Source of the DNA: an uncultured Lachnospiraceae bacterium
GTDB taxonomy: Bacteria; Bacillota; Clostridia; Lachnospirales; Lachnospiraceae
Length of the DNA: 64,000 nt
Direction: 5' to 3'
NCBI GenBank assembly: GCA_910584585.1
Contig: CAJUBP010000018.1
Span: forward strand, 5,913 to 69,912
The position numbers and the translations under genes are program-made. Below, in pieces: positions 1 to 7,147 of the stretch; position 1 is the stretch's first letter, and each line of letters opens with the position of its first letter. Below the pieces are notes generated by a model that did no database searches, was not told the DNA's origin, and saw nothing but the letters and a program-made list of their open reading frames with translations.

Positions 1-661
1 TGAGCTCGATGTCATAGGCATACAGGACGGACACATCGCGGCACCCCTTGACCCGTGCTTTATAGGAAAAATCCGACAGGTCGTTCACCCTGCTGGTGTC
101 CTGCTTCAGAGTACCGTCAATGGCTATATGATGGTCTTTTGCCACTTGTGCAAGACGGCGCTGATAGAACATCTTTCTCCTGGAGCCGTCCTGTCCAATC
201 CGCTGGAGGAGACTGCAGACGGTGTTCTTTGAAAGTGCTGCGCCGGGATAATCCCTGCAGACAAATGTCCGGTTATAGTGTGTTGACATCCTCATCGCTG
301 TGATCGACGGCTTTATTACTTTGAGCGTTGCCATGGACATGATGGAGTACGCCTCACCCGCTGGATATACTGCAAGCAGGTCGTGGAACAGGTCGGATGT
401 GACCGACTTGACCAATGCTGACGCACCATAGGAAAGCATGTCTGGTGCAATGGGTGTCGTCTTTTCTTCTAACGGCACATAAACATGATCGATGATGTGG
501 CCAATCACTTTGCCGTTTCGGGGCTGCGGGTTGCCGCCCTGGACATATTTTGCCCCGGAGCGTTCCCTGACAGCGTACCTTTTGGGACCATCCCTGCCGC
601 TGTCATCAACGATGGTATTAACGGGCCTTTTGACTGCCCTGATATCTGCTGGAACTGCCAT
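1..661 (-). CDS. IS4-type transposase, 5' part only (runs off the left edge)
   Basis: An open frame of 220 codons starts at an ATG on the minus strand (661-659) behind an AAGGAGTG ribosome binding site at about 669-677 and is still open at base 1, so the C-terminal part lies outside. The product contains an IDGTLKQDTS stretch followed by NDLSDFSYKARVKG and VLYAYDIE, which looks like the first catalytic Asp region of a DDE transposase of the IS4/IS1634 type common in Clostridia. I cannot tell whether the full copy is intact, and I could not define the right end of the element, which should lie somewhere between about 680 and 880. Family assignment is from motif memory, not a search. Confidence 0.75.
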   Translation of the reverse strand, partial: MAVPADIRAVKRPVNTIVDDSGRDGPKRYAVRERSGAKYVQGGNPQPRNGKVIGHIIDHVYVPLEEKTTPIAPDMLSYGASALVKSVTSDLFHDLLAVYPAGEAYSIMSMATLKVIKPSITAMRMSTHYNRTFVCRDYPGAALSKNTVCSLLQRIGQDGSRRKMFYQRRLAQVAKDHHIAIDGTLKQDTSRVNDLSDFSYKARVKGCRDVSVLYAYDIEL

Positions 662-1024
662 AAAAATCACTCCTTTATATAGTCCTATTATAAAATATTC
701 GGACTATGTTTACAAGGATTTTTGACAGTATTTTACAAGAATCCTGATCCGTTTCCGGGAACCAAACGGGTAAAAAATGCTAAAATCAGCAGATTCTTGC
801 CAGCCAACCGGCATTATCATGGAGCTGCCAGTAACAATTGCCGGATTATAGGCAGTTTTCTATAGTCCGACAAACTGGGAAACTTTTAATAAAATATCAA
901 TCGGAATAAACCAAGAATCGGAATAATAATGATTTGGGTATTATGGCAGGCAATAACAGATTGCTCTTGCTTTTGAAGCTCAGTCAAGCTGGACAGTAAA
1001 TATCTTAATCAGAATATTATTGTA
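662..1024. other. Gene-free stretch beside the IS
   Basis: AT-rich sequence with no convincing ORF. It should hold the transposase promoter and the unidentified right end of the insertion sequence. Two short GGACTATA-like motifs (about 680 and 863, opposite strands) are the only repeats I noticed. Confidence 0.4.
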
Positions 1025-1237
1025 TTTAGCACAGAGTTACCATGAATATTTTGAGCGAACCAGTCAGAGCCTGTATAAGAGCAAAAAGTAAAAATGCCAA
1101 AACTCGAATTATATGTGATATACAAAGGCGACGAAGGCAGAAAACTCGATACAATATCTTTGTCACAAGAGTTTTTTGACGGTGCGGATATTGACATTGG
1201 GATAAAAGCCAAAGTGCTTTGTTGCATTCTCTTGTGA
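1025..1237 (+). pseudogene. Remnant of an Rpn-family (PD-(D/E)XK) nuclease/transposase gene
   Basis: Read with one frameshift near 1090, the translation gives SYHEYFERTSQSLYKSKK joined to a 47-residue frame starting at 1094 (PKLELYVIYKGDEG, then TISLSQEFFDGADIDI). This pattern (LYVIY.G, ISLS.EFF.G, D.K.K) matches my memory of the middle of the Rpn recombination-promoting nucleases that are abundant in Lachnospiraceae. There is no start region and the frame ends at 1237, so this is a decayed fragment, not a working gene. Confidence 0.55.
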
Positions 1238-1311
1238 TTAGAATAGAATAAGTGTATGGCAACATTTTGGCAACAGAAAATCAGTAAGCCTAAAGATAGT
1301 GAGGATAGAGA

Positions 1312-2646
1312 ATGAATGTAGAGAATCTGCAGGCAGCGCTGCCGGACATTCCCCGGGGTTTTACGGCTCTTGCGGAATGGCTGGCCTGCCTGCTTTGTAT
1401 ATTTGAAATGAAACGAAGATTTTCAGGGTGGAGGCTGGCCGGGGTTTCGGCAGCTTTTCTTGCAGTTCTTGGAACTTTTTTGATTCTGACGGAATCCATG
1501 CAGGGATTCTGGTGGGTTTTCTGTATGGGAATGGCTGTTGGCCTAATGTATTTCTTTTTATATCTGTGCTGTGAGGTTAACGCAAAGGATGCGGGGTACT
1601 ATTGTGTCCGGGCATTTGCGGTGGCGGAATTTGCAGCGTCGCTGGAATGGCAATTGGACTGCTTTTTTCGTTTTTCTATGGGATGGGAAGCAGACTGGTT
1701 TCGCGTTTTCTGGCTTGTGGCAGTGTACGGTTTGGCATATCTTGCCATATGGCTGATGTTTCGCCGCTATGCCAGGGCTGGACAGGAGCTTATGGTGGAA
1801 AACCGGGAGTTGCTGTCGTATATTATGATTGGCTTTGCCATTTTCTGTATCAGCAATGTGGGATTTATGCCCTGGAGCACGCCCTTCAGCGGCCGGTATA
1901 CGGCGGAGATATTTAATGTGAGAACCTTAATCGACTTCGGGGGCGTGGCGATTCTCTATGCCTATCACGCCCAGAGAATGGAACTTCTGGCCCGGCACGA
2001 ATTAGAAAGCATGGAAAATATCCTGCACAACCAGTATGCCCAATATAAGCAGTCCCAGGAAGCCATAGATTTGATTAATTACAAATACCATGATCTGAAA
2101 CATTACATCCATGCCCTTCGGGCCCAGGAAAACGCTCAGGAAAGAAACGCTTACCTTGACAGAATGGAACAGGAAATCCAAAATTATGAGGCTCAGAATA
2201 AGACGGGAAACCAGGTGCTGGACACCCTTTTGACTTCCAAGCGCCTGTATTGCCTGAAAAATGACATATCCATGACTTGCGTGGCGGATGGAAATTTATT
2301 CCACTTTATGGACGTGATGGATATCTGTTCCATTTTTGGCAATGCCCTGGACAACGCCATCGAATGCGAAAAGAAGATTCCAGACAAGGAAAAACGGCTG
2401 ATTCACGTCACCGCCTGCTCCCAGAAGAATTTCCTCATTGTGCGGTTTGAAAATTACTGTGAGGACAGTCTGGACTTTCAAGCAAATCTTCCAAGGACTA
2501 CGAAAAAAGATGCCAGGTTTCACGGTTACGGACTGAAAAGCCTGCGGTATACAGTGCGCAAATACGGAGGCGAGGTGGACGTGACGAATCAGGGAAACTG
2601 GTTTTCTTTGAAAATCCTGATTCCCATAAAAAATGAAGGCTGCTGA
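1312..2646 (+). CDS. Sensor histidine kinase, GHKL type (AgrC/VirS-like)
   Basis: 444 residues. The first about 220 residues are strongly hydrophobic with several predicted membrane passes, as in AgrC-like peptide or quorum sensors. A dimerisation/phosphoacceptor segment follows with the KYHDLKHYI motif (His near residue 262), then a C-terminal HATPase domain with GNALDNAIE (N box) and a GYGLKSLR G box close to the C-terminus. The start has a GTGAGG-type ribosome binding site about 6 bases upstream. No response regulator gene lies next to it: upstream is Rpn debris, downstream is the repeat region, so in this window the kinase is an orphan. Its signal and output are unknown. Confidence 0.85.
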   Translation: MNVENLQAALPDIPRGFTALAEWLACLLCIFEMKRRFSGWRLAGVSAAFLAVLGTFLILTESMQGFWWVFCMGMAVGLMYFFLYLCCEVNAKDAGYYCVRAFAVAEFAASLEWQLDCFFRFSMGWEADWFRVFWLVAVYGLAYLAIWLMFRRYARAGQELMVENRELLSYIMIGFAIFCISNVGFMPWSTPFSGRYTAEIFNVRTLIDFGGVAILYAYHAQRMELLARHELESMENILHNQYAQYKQSQEAIDLINYKYHDLKHYIHALRAQENAQERNAYLDRMEQEIQNYEAQNKTGNQVLDTLLTSKRLYCLKNDISMTCVADGNLFHFMDVMDICSIFGNALDNAIECEKKIPDKEKRLIHVTACSQKNFLIVRFENYCEDSLDFQANLPRTTKKDARFHGYGLKSLRYTVRKYGGEVDVTNQGNWFSLKILIPIKNEGC

Positions 2647-2664
2647 ATTCAAATACGCTTTACC

Positions 2665-2908
2665 GTTACAACGAACGTTTTAATATATGGACACGGAGGT
2701 CAAGGCAGGATGGCCCTTTGGCACACAAACTGGGCAAACGTTCCGGCGAACTAACTGCTAACTACGGCTAAGGAAGTCAGGAGAGCCTTCCTTAGCCGTA
2801 GTTAGCAGTGGATTTCGCCTGCACTAAGAACGCCCATGAATCGTTTGCTTAGCCAAAGGGCCATCCTGCCTTTCCTGGGTATCGAAATATTGATTGTTCG
2901 CTGTAGTA
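2665..2908 (-). repeat. Dispersed palindromic repeat family A, copy A1
   Basis: About 244 bp, in inverted orientation relative to copies A2 (3400-3646), A3 (56781-57183) and A4 (62857-63099). Diagnostic blocks are GGCAGGATGGCCCTTT and its complement near the two ends, GTTCGCCGGAACG, GCAAACGATTCATGGGCG and GGCGAAATCCACTGC, plus a GC-rich inner hairpin (TAACTACGGCTAAGGAAG at 2760 against its complement near 2790). Outer ends are imperfect inverted repeats of the form TTACAACGAAC. Confidence 0.85.
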
Positions 2909-2910
2909 TT

Positions 2911-2985
2911 AGAGCGTGTCTTGAAAATCATTCTCGTCACCTACATTAGAGCGTGTCTTAAAAATTATTCTCGCCAGCTATCTTT
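2911..2985 (+). repeat. Two tandem copies of a short tag (AGAGCGTGTCTTRAAAAT)
   Basis: The tag occurs at 2911 and again at 2948 (37-bp period). It is also found at 3386-3402 (complement), 13646, 44643, 44679 (complement) and 56600 (complement), nearly always touching the outer end of a palindromic repeat. Confidence 0.7.
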
Positions 2986-3023
2986 TCTAAAAAATAATGA
3001 TAGAAGCACACCGAATAATATGT

Positions 3024-3029
3024 TATAAT
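3024..3029 (+). promoter_or_regulatory. Probable -10 box of the small toxin mRNA
   Basis: A perfect TATAAT lies 46 bases upstream of the TTG start of the small peptide. The -35 region 17 bases further up (about 3001-3006) is weak. Confidence 0.5.
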
Positions 3030-3074
3030 TTTTTTGTTGCTCACCGATACCCGCAACAGGGAGGAGGTGTCAGA

Positions 3075-3097
3075 GTTGGAATTTCTTACATCTTTTT
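3075..3097 (+). repeat. Direct repeat DR1 over the toxin start
   Basis: GTTGGA followed by TTCTTACATCTTTTT. The same two blocks recur at 3262-3283. In par-type loci such repeats create base pairing between the 5' ends of toxin mRNA and antisense RNA. Confidence 0.7.
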
Positions 3098-3174
3098 TAG
3101 TTGCCGTTCTGGGCGGTGTAGCCTGCCACTACATCATCAAATGGTTAGACGGTGACGACAAGAGCAACAGCTAG
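3076..3174 (+). CDS. Fst/Ldr-like small membrane toxin of a type I toxin-antitoxin locus
   Basis: A 32-residue peptide too short for standard gene calling. TTG start at 3076, eight bases after a strong GGAGG (3063-3067); stop TAG at 3172. The peptide has a hydrophobic core (FLTSFLVAVLGGVACHYII) followed by a Trp and a short charged tail (KWLDGDDKSNS), the layout of the Fst toxins of pAD1 and chromosomal relatives, which insert in the membrane of their own host. The call rests mainly on the surrounding architecture: a convergent antisense RNA, a shared terminator and a direct repeat covering the translation start (see neighbouring features). Sequence similarity to known Fst proteins is only by pattern; a profile search with the Fst toxin model would decide. 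Confidence 0.65.
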   Translation: MEFLTSFLVAVLGGVACHYIIKWLDGDDKSNS

Positions 3175-3206
3175 CCTAGTGGATGCTTTGCCACTATAAA
3201 AATAAA

Positions 3207-3254
3207 GAAGAATCCCTCGACTGTATTGCAGTACGGTCGGGGGATTTGCTTCTT
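3207..3254. terminator. Bidirectional terminator shared by toxin mRNA and antisense RNA
   Basis: GAAGAATCCCTCGACTGTA pairs with the complementary stretch ending TTGCTTC around a TGC loop. The minus-strand product is followed by a T-rich run; the plus-strand product is followed by a shorter T-rich stretch. Confidence 0.75.
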
Positions 3255-3261
3255 CGTCAAC

Positions 3262-3283
3262 GTTGGACTTCTTACATCTTTTT
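3262..3283 (+). repeat. Direct repeat DR2 at the antisense RNA 5' end
   Basis: Repeat of the toxin start region (DR1), here just inside the antisense promoter, so the antisense RNA can pair with the toxin ribosome-binding and start region. Confidence 0.7.
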
Positions 3284-3293
3284 GCCTATTGGC

Positions 3294-3322
3294 ATTATAG
3301 CATATGCAAAAATGTTTTTCAA
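3294..3322 (-). promoter_or_regulatory. Promoter of the antisense RNA
   Basis: On the minus strand TTGAAA, 17 bases, TATAAT. It is the best promoter in this part of the window and drives no protein gene. Confidence 0.7.
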
Positions 3323-3399
3323 TATGCTTTTTAGTTAATATACTATAGAAAAAGGCAGAAGAATATATGTTTTGCGCAATATTCGATTTTAAGACACGT

Positions 3400-3646
3400 T
3401 CTAAATTCAGCATAGATAATATTTCGATACACAGGAAAGGCAGGATGGCCCTTTGGCAAAGCAAACGATTCATGGGCGTTCTTAGTGGAGACGAAATCCA
3501 CTGCTTACGTAGACTTAGGAAGGAAGGCTTTCCTGACTTCCTTAGTCGGAGTTAGCAGTTAGTTCGCCGGAACGTTGCCCAGTTTGTGTGCCAAAGGGCC
3601 ATCCTGCCTTTACGTCCGCATCCAAATATGAAAAGTTCACTGTAAC
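3400..3646 (+). repeat. Dispersed palindromic repeat family A, copy A2
   Basis: Same blocks as A1 but inverted, so A1 and A2 bracket the toxin-antitoxin locus symmetrically, each with the AGAGCGTGT-type tag on its inner side. Ends with CCGCATCCAAATATGAAAAG and TTCACTGTAAC. A long open frame beginning inside it (3588) is an upstream extension of the glycosidase frame, not a real start. Confidence 0.85.
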
Positions 3647-3755
3647 ATTGGTAAATATATCTAATACTCTTACAATTCATGCAGAAATTTTACAGTTTAT
3701 GCATAAATCGGCACAGCCCTCCCCTTTCTGTTATGATAAATTTACACAAAACACA

Positions 3756-3824
3756 AGGAACTGCCACAAAATAAAAATGCACAACTTACTCGTGACTGGT
3801 ACATTTTATTTCGCGGCAGTTCCT
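3756..3824 (+). promoter_or_regulatory. Long hairpin directly upstream of the GH3 ribosome binding site
   Basis: AGGAACTGCC (3756-3765) pairs perfectly with GGCAGTTCCT (3815-3824), with a second inner stem of A- and T-rich sequence (about 3768-3779 with 3802-3811). It ends a few bases before the AAGGGAGGGAG ribosome binding site. It could control translation or mRNA stability; it could also be a small palindromic element. A TATGAT at 3732 may be a -10 box. Confidence 0.5.
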
Positions 3825-3839
3825 AAGGGAGGGAGACAA

Positions 3840-6485
3840 GTGAAACATCAGGATTTACTGGACAAAATGACATTGGGAGAAAAAGCGGCCTTTTTAAGCG
3901 GCAAAAATATGTGGCAGACCAGGGATTTTGCCCACCTTGGCATTCCATCTATTTTTTGCTCCGACGGCCCTCACGGGGTCCGCAAACAGGCCGGGGCAGG
4001 AGATCATCTGGGACTGAACGCATCGCTGCCGGCCACCTGTTTTCCCACAGCGGCCACCGTTGCCAACAGTTGGGATGAGAAGCTGGGGGAAGAACTGGGA
4101 AACGCGCTGGGAGAGGAAGCGGCGGCCCAGGAAGTCCATGTGCTGTTAGGGCCGGGGCTGAATATTAAGAGAAGCCCTCTCTGCGGGCGGAATTTCGAGT
4201 ATTTTTCAGAAGACCCTTATTTGGCGGGGAAAATGGCGGCTTCCTATATCCGCGGAATCCAGAGCCAGGGGGTGTATGCCTGCCCGAAGCATTTTGCGGT
4301 AAACAGCCAGGAACTGCGGCGGATGGCAATGGATGCCGTGGTGGATGAGCGGACGCTTCGGGAAATCTATCTGACCGGGTTCGAGATTGCCGTGAAAGAA
4401 GGCGGGGCCAAGTCCATTATGACCAGCTACAATGAGATTAATGGCGTTTACGCAAATGAAAATAAGCATTTGCTTCAAGATATCCTTCGCAGGGAATGGG
4501 GATTTGACGGGATTGTGATTACAGACTGGGGCGCGTCCAATGACCATGCGGCAGGGGTTGCGGCAGGCTCTAACCTGGAGATGCCGTCGCCGGGGCTGGA
4601 TTCCGCAAGGGAGATTCTTAGGGCAGTCAAAGAAGGGCGGCTGACCAAGGAGGAAGTGGACGCTTGTGTGGATGAGCTGCTGGATGCTGTATTGACTCTG
4701 ACAGAGCAGACGAAAGGGAAAAATCACAAAATCGATAAGGAAAAGCACCACAGCCTGGCCAGGCGCGCGGCAGAGGAAAGCGCAGTGCTTTTGAAAAATG
4801 AAGACGGTTTCCTTCCCTTAAAGCCGGGCTGCAAAGTGGCGTTTATCGGGGACTTTGCCCTGGAACCCAGGTATCAGGGAGCAGGCTCTTCCATGGTGAA
4901 TCCCATTTGCCTGGAAACTCTGGCGCAGCTCTTGTCCGGCAATCCGGAAACCCTGGAACCGTTTTTGCCAAGCGGAATTCAGTTGGCGGGCATCAACCGG
5001 GGATACTGCCGGAATGGGGAAGCGGATGCCATGCAGAAAAAAGAAGCGTTGGAGCTGGCAGCTAGCGCGGATGTGGTGATCTACTGCTTTGGATTGGATG
5101 AAATCAGCGAATCGGAAGGGATGGACAGGAGCCATATGCGGATTCCCCAGAACCAGATAGAGCTTCTGGAAGCCATCGCCAAGGTCAATCCCAACATTGC
5201 CGGCGTGATCAGCGCAGGGGCGGCAGTGGAAATGCCTTGGGCACATTGCCTGAAAGCCATCTTATACGGCGGCCTGTACGGCCAGGCAGGGGCAGGAGCC
5301 ATGCTCAATCTTCTGACGGGAAAGGTCAATCCTTCCGGCAAGCTGAGTGAGACTTATCCTATAAAATACGAGGATACCCCTGCATTCCGGTATTTTCCAA
5401 GCTCCCAGAGGACGGCAGAATACCGGGAGGGCATTTACGTGGGTTACCGCTATTACCAGGCCGCCAGCGTAAACGTGCAGTATCCCTTTGGGCATGGGCT
5501 TTCCTATACTGATTTTGCCTATTCTGATTTGCAGGCGGATGAAAACGGGGTGGAATTCACCATCACAAATACAGGAAAACGAGACGGCGCAGAGACGGCG
5601 CAGCTATACGTTGGAAAATCCAGTGACAGGAGAAACCAGCATCCAGGCCAGGAACCAGAAGAATCAGCAAGAGAGAAAATAGCTTATTCCAGTGAAAAGA
5701 AGAACCAGCATCCAGGCCAAGAACCGGAAGATTCTGAAAAAGAAACATTGCCGTATTCCAGTGAAAAGAAGAACCAGCATCCAGGCCAGGAACTGGAAGG
5801 GATTTTCCGCCCAGTGAGAGAGTTGAAGGGATTTAAAAAAATCTTTTTAAAGGCGGGAGAGAGCAAACGGGTTGCGATTCCCTTTGATGATAAGACGTTC
5901 CGTTACTGGAATGTGAAAACGGATCAGTGGGAGCAGGAAGGCGGAGCCTGGAAGATTATGGTGGGGGCCAGCGCAGAAGATATCCGCCTGGAGACCGTGT
6001 TCTCCCTTCCTGAGACAGACATCCCTCTTCCCTACAAAAGAGAGGAACTGCCCTCCTACTTTTCCGGCCAGATCCAGCAGGTGGAACCCGGGGAATTTGA
6101 AAAGCTGCTGGGACGCAAAGCCCCTGACGGCTCATGGAAGGGAGAATTGGGAGTGAACGACGCCATCTGCCAGATGTATTATGCAAAAAGCGGGCTGGCC
6201 AGGCTGGTTTACCGGATTCTTGCCAATAAAAAGAAAAAAAGCGAGGAAAAGGGGAAGCCGGACTTAAATATTCTCTTTATTTACAATATGCCTTTCCGGG
6301 GAATTGCCAAAATGACGGGCGGCATGGTGAGCATGGAAATGGTGCAGGGCATGGTGACAGCGGTGAATGGGCATTTGTTCCGGGGCATGAAGCAGGCGCT
6401 GAAAGGATATTTTGCCAATGCCAGGGCGAATAAGCAGTATGAAAAGAAGCTTTCGGAGCATGCCCACCCCAGGGATTTGAGGTGA
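3840..6485 (+). CDS. Family 3 glycoside hydrolase, beta-glucosidase-like, cytoplasmic
   Basis: 881 residues from the GTG at 3840, chosen because AAGGGAGGGAG lies at 3825-3835; longer frames upstream run through repeat A2. No signal peptide. GH3 N-terminal domain has SDGPHGVR near residue 45, the GRNFEYFSEDP and KHFAVNSQE blocks, and nucleophile Asp in VITDWGASND. The alpha/beta sandwich domain and a fibronectin-like third domain (YPFGHGLSYT) follow. The third domain is interrupted by three tandem 23-residue repeats (SSEKKNQHPGQEP type, bases 5619-5801). A basic C-terminal extension of about 130 residues (KKKKSEEKGK) follows. Substrate cannot be fixed from sequence. Its stop overlaps the region of the next gene's ribosome binding site, suggesting an operon with 6491 and 7148. 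Confidence 0.9.
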   Translation: MKHQDLLDKMTLGEKAAFLSGKNMWQTRDFAHLGIPSIFCSDGPHGVRKQAGAGDHLGLNASLPATCFPTAATVANSWDEKLGEELGNALGEEAAAQEVHVLLGPGLNIKRSPLCGRNFEYFSEDPYLAGKMAASYIRGIQSQGVYACPKHFAVNSQELRRMAMDAVVDERTLREIYLTGFEIAVKEGGAKSIMTSYNEINGVYANENKHLLQDILRREWGFDGIVITDWGASNDHAAGVAAGSNLEMPSPGLDSAREILRAVKEGRLTKEEVDACVDELLDAVLTLTEQTKGKNHKIDKEKHHSLARRAAEESAVLLKNEDGFLPLKPGCKVAFIGDFALEPRYQGAGSSMVNPICLETLAQLLSGNPETLEPFLPSGIQLAGINRGYCRNGEADAMQKKEALELAASADVVIYCFGLDEISESEGMDRSHMRIPQNQIELLEAIAKVNPNIAGVISAGAAVEMPWAHCLKAILYGGLYGQAGAGAMLNLLTGKVNPSGKLSETYPIKYEDTPAFRYFPSSQRTAEYREGIYVGYRYYQAASVNVQYPFGHGLSYTDFAYSDLQADENGVEFTITNTGKRDGAETAQLYVGKSSDRRNQHPGQEPEESAREKIAYSSEKKNQHPGQEPEDSEKETLPYSSEKKNQHPGQELEGIFRPVRELKGFKKIFLKAGESKRVAIPFDDKTFRYWNVKTDQWEQEGGAWKIMVGASAEDIRLETVFSLPETDIPLPYKREELPSYFSGQIQQVEPGEFEKLLGRKAPDGSWKGELGVNDAICQMYYAKSGLARLVYRILANKKKKSEEKGKPDLNILFIYNMPFRGIAKMTGGMVSMEMVQGMVTAVNGHLFRGMKQALKGYFANARANKQYEKKLSEHAHPRDLR
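5619..5801 (+). repeat. 69-bp in-frame tandem repeats inside the GH3 gene
   Basis: Copies begin at 5619, 5688 and 5757 (the last partial, about 45 bp). They encode hydrophilic SSEKKNQHPGQEPEDS-type units placed in a loop of the fibronectin-like domain, just before the conserved PVRELKGF block. Confidence 0.9.
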
Positions 6486-6490
6486 TGGAT

Positions 6491-7144
6491 ATGGGAAATC
6501 TGAAAGAAAAATGGCTGGAAAGCTGGGGCAGCTTCGAGGAAAAGCATCCCAAATTTGCAAAATGGGTATATCAGATTTTTTATTTTTTCGTGTTCAGCAT
6601 GGGAGTGACTGTATTTCAATATCTGGTATTTACATTTTTGCCGGGAATCCTGGGGCTGGGGCTTGCCGGGACAGAATTTATGTGGCCCCAAAAAGAGATG
6701 CGCCTGTTTGGCGTGGATTTTACCTGGAGCCTTTTGGGGTATCAGGTGTTAAGGGACGAAACAGGGGCGGTTGTAATCGGCGGCGGCCTGGGGTATTTTA
6801 TCAGTTATGAGCTGGGATCTTTTCTTGCCCAGTGCATCAATTTTCCCCTGCAGAGAAACATCACCTTTAAGAGCAAGGGAAATCCGGCTTATCAGGCCAT
6901 GTGGTATTTTCTGGCATGGATTGTGATTTCCCTAATCTGCAACGGATTTAATAATCTGTGGATGCCAGTGGCTTCGGCCTATGTTCCGCCGGCTGTATAT
7001 AACCTGCTGGTGACATTTATCACAGGCGGGGTTTCTATGGTAATCTTTTTCTTTGTGTTTAAGATTATTTTCCCGGAAGGGGAAGCTGGGAAAGAGACGC
7101 AGGAACCATTTGTTACAAAGAAAATTCTGGAAGAGGAGAAGTAA
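6491..7144 (+). CDS. GtrA-like four-helix membrane protein
   Basis: 217 residues from the ATG at 6491, preferred over 6482/6485 because GAGGTG at 6479-6484 then has normal spacing. Four hydrophobic segments (about residues 20-45, 80-110, 130-155, 165-195) and a CINFPLQRNITFKSKGN block between helices two and three resemble the GtrA family (QF..NR..TF), small membrane proteins thought to help move lipid-linked sugars. It lies between two GH3 genes with gaps of only a few bases. The role with the glycosidases is unknown. Assignment is moderate because the family is divergent. Confidence 0.6.
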   Translation: MGNLKEKWLESWGSFEEKHPKFAKWVYQIFYFFVFSMGVTVFQYLVFTFLPGILGLGLAGTEFMWPQKEMRLFGVDFTWSLLGYQVLRDETGAVVIGGGLGYFISYELGSFLAQCINFPLQRNITFKSKGNPAYQAMWYFLAWIVISLICNGFNNLWMPVASAYVPPAVYNLLVTFITGGVSMVIFFFVFKIIFPEGEAGKETQEPFVTKKILEEEK

Positions 7145-7147
7145 ATT

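Larger units (their letters stand above)
3190..3287 (-). ncRNA. Predicted antisense antitoxin RNA (RNA II-like)
   Basis: A near-consensus minus-strand promoter (TTGAAA, 17-base spacer, TATAAT; plus coordinates 3317-3322 and 3294-3299) would start a transcript near 3287 that runs towards the toxin gene. It covers direct repeat DR2, whose transcript is complementary to the toxin mRNA at its start codon, then the shared hairpin at 3207-3254, and ends at a T-rich run (plus 3196-3206). Predicted length is about 90-100 nt. The start and end points are inferred. Confidence 0.65.

Noticed and set aside
3367..3555. ORF starting before repeat A2
   Set aside because: It runs through the palindromic repeat and has no ribosome binding site or recognisable product.
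3588..3839. N-terminal extension of the GH3 protein
   Set aside because: It starts in repeat A2, passes through a hairpin, and the GTG at 3840 has an excellent ribosome binding site and the normal family N-terminus.
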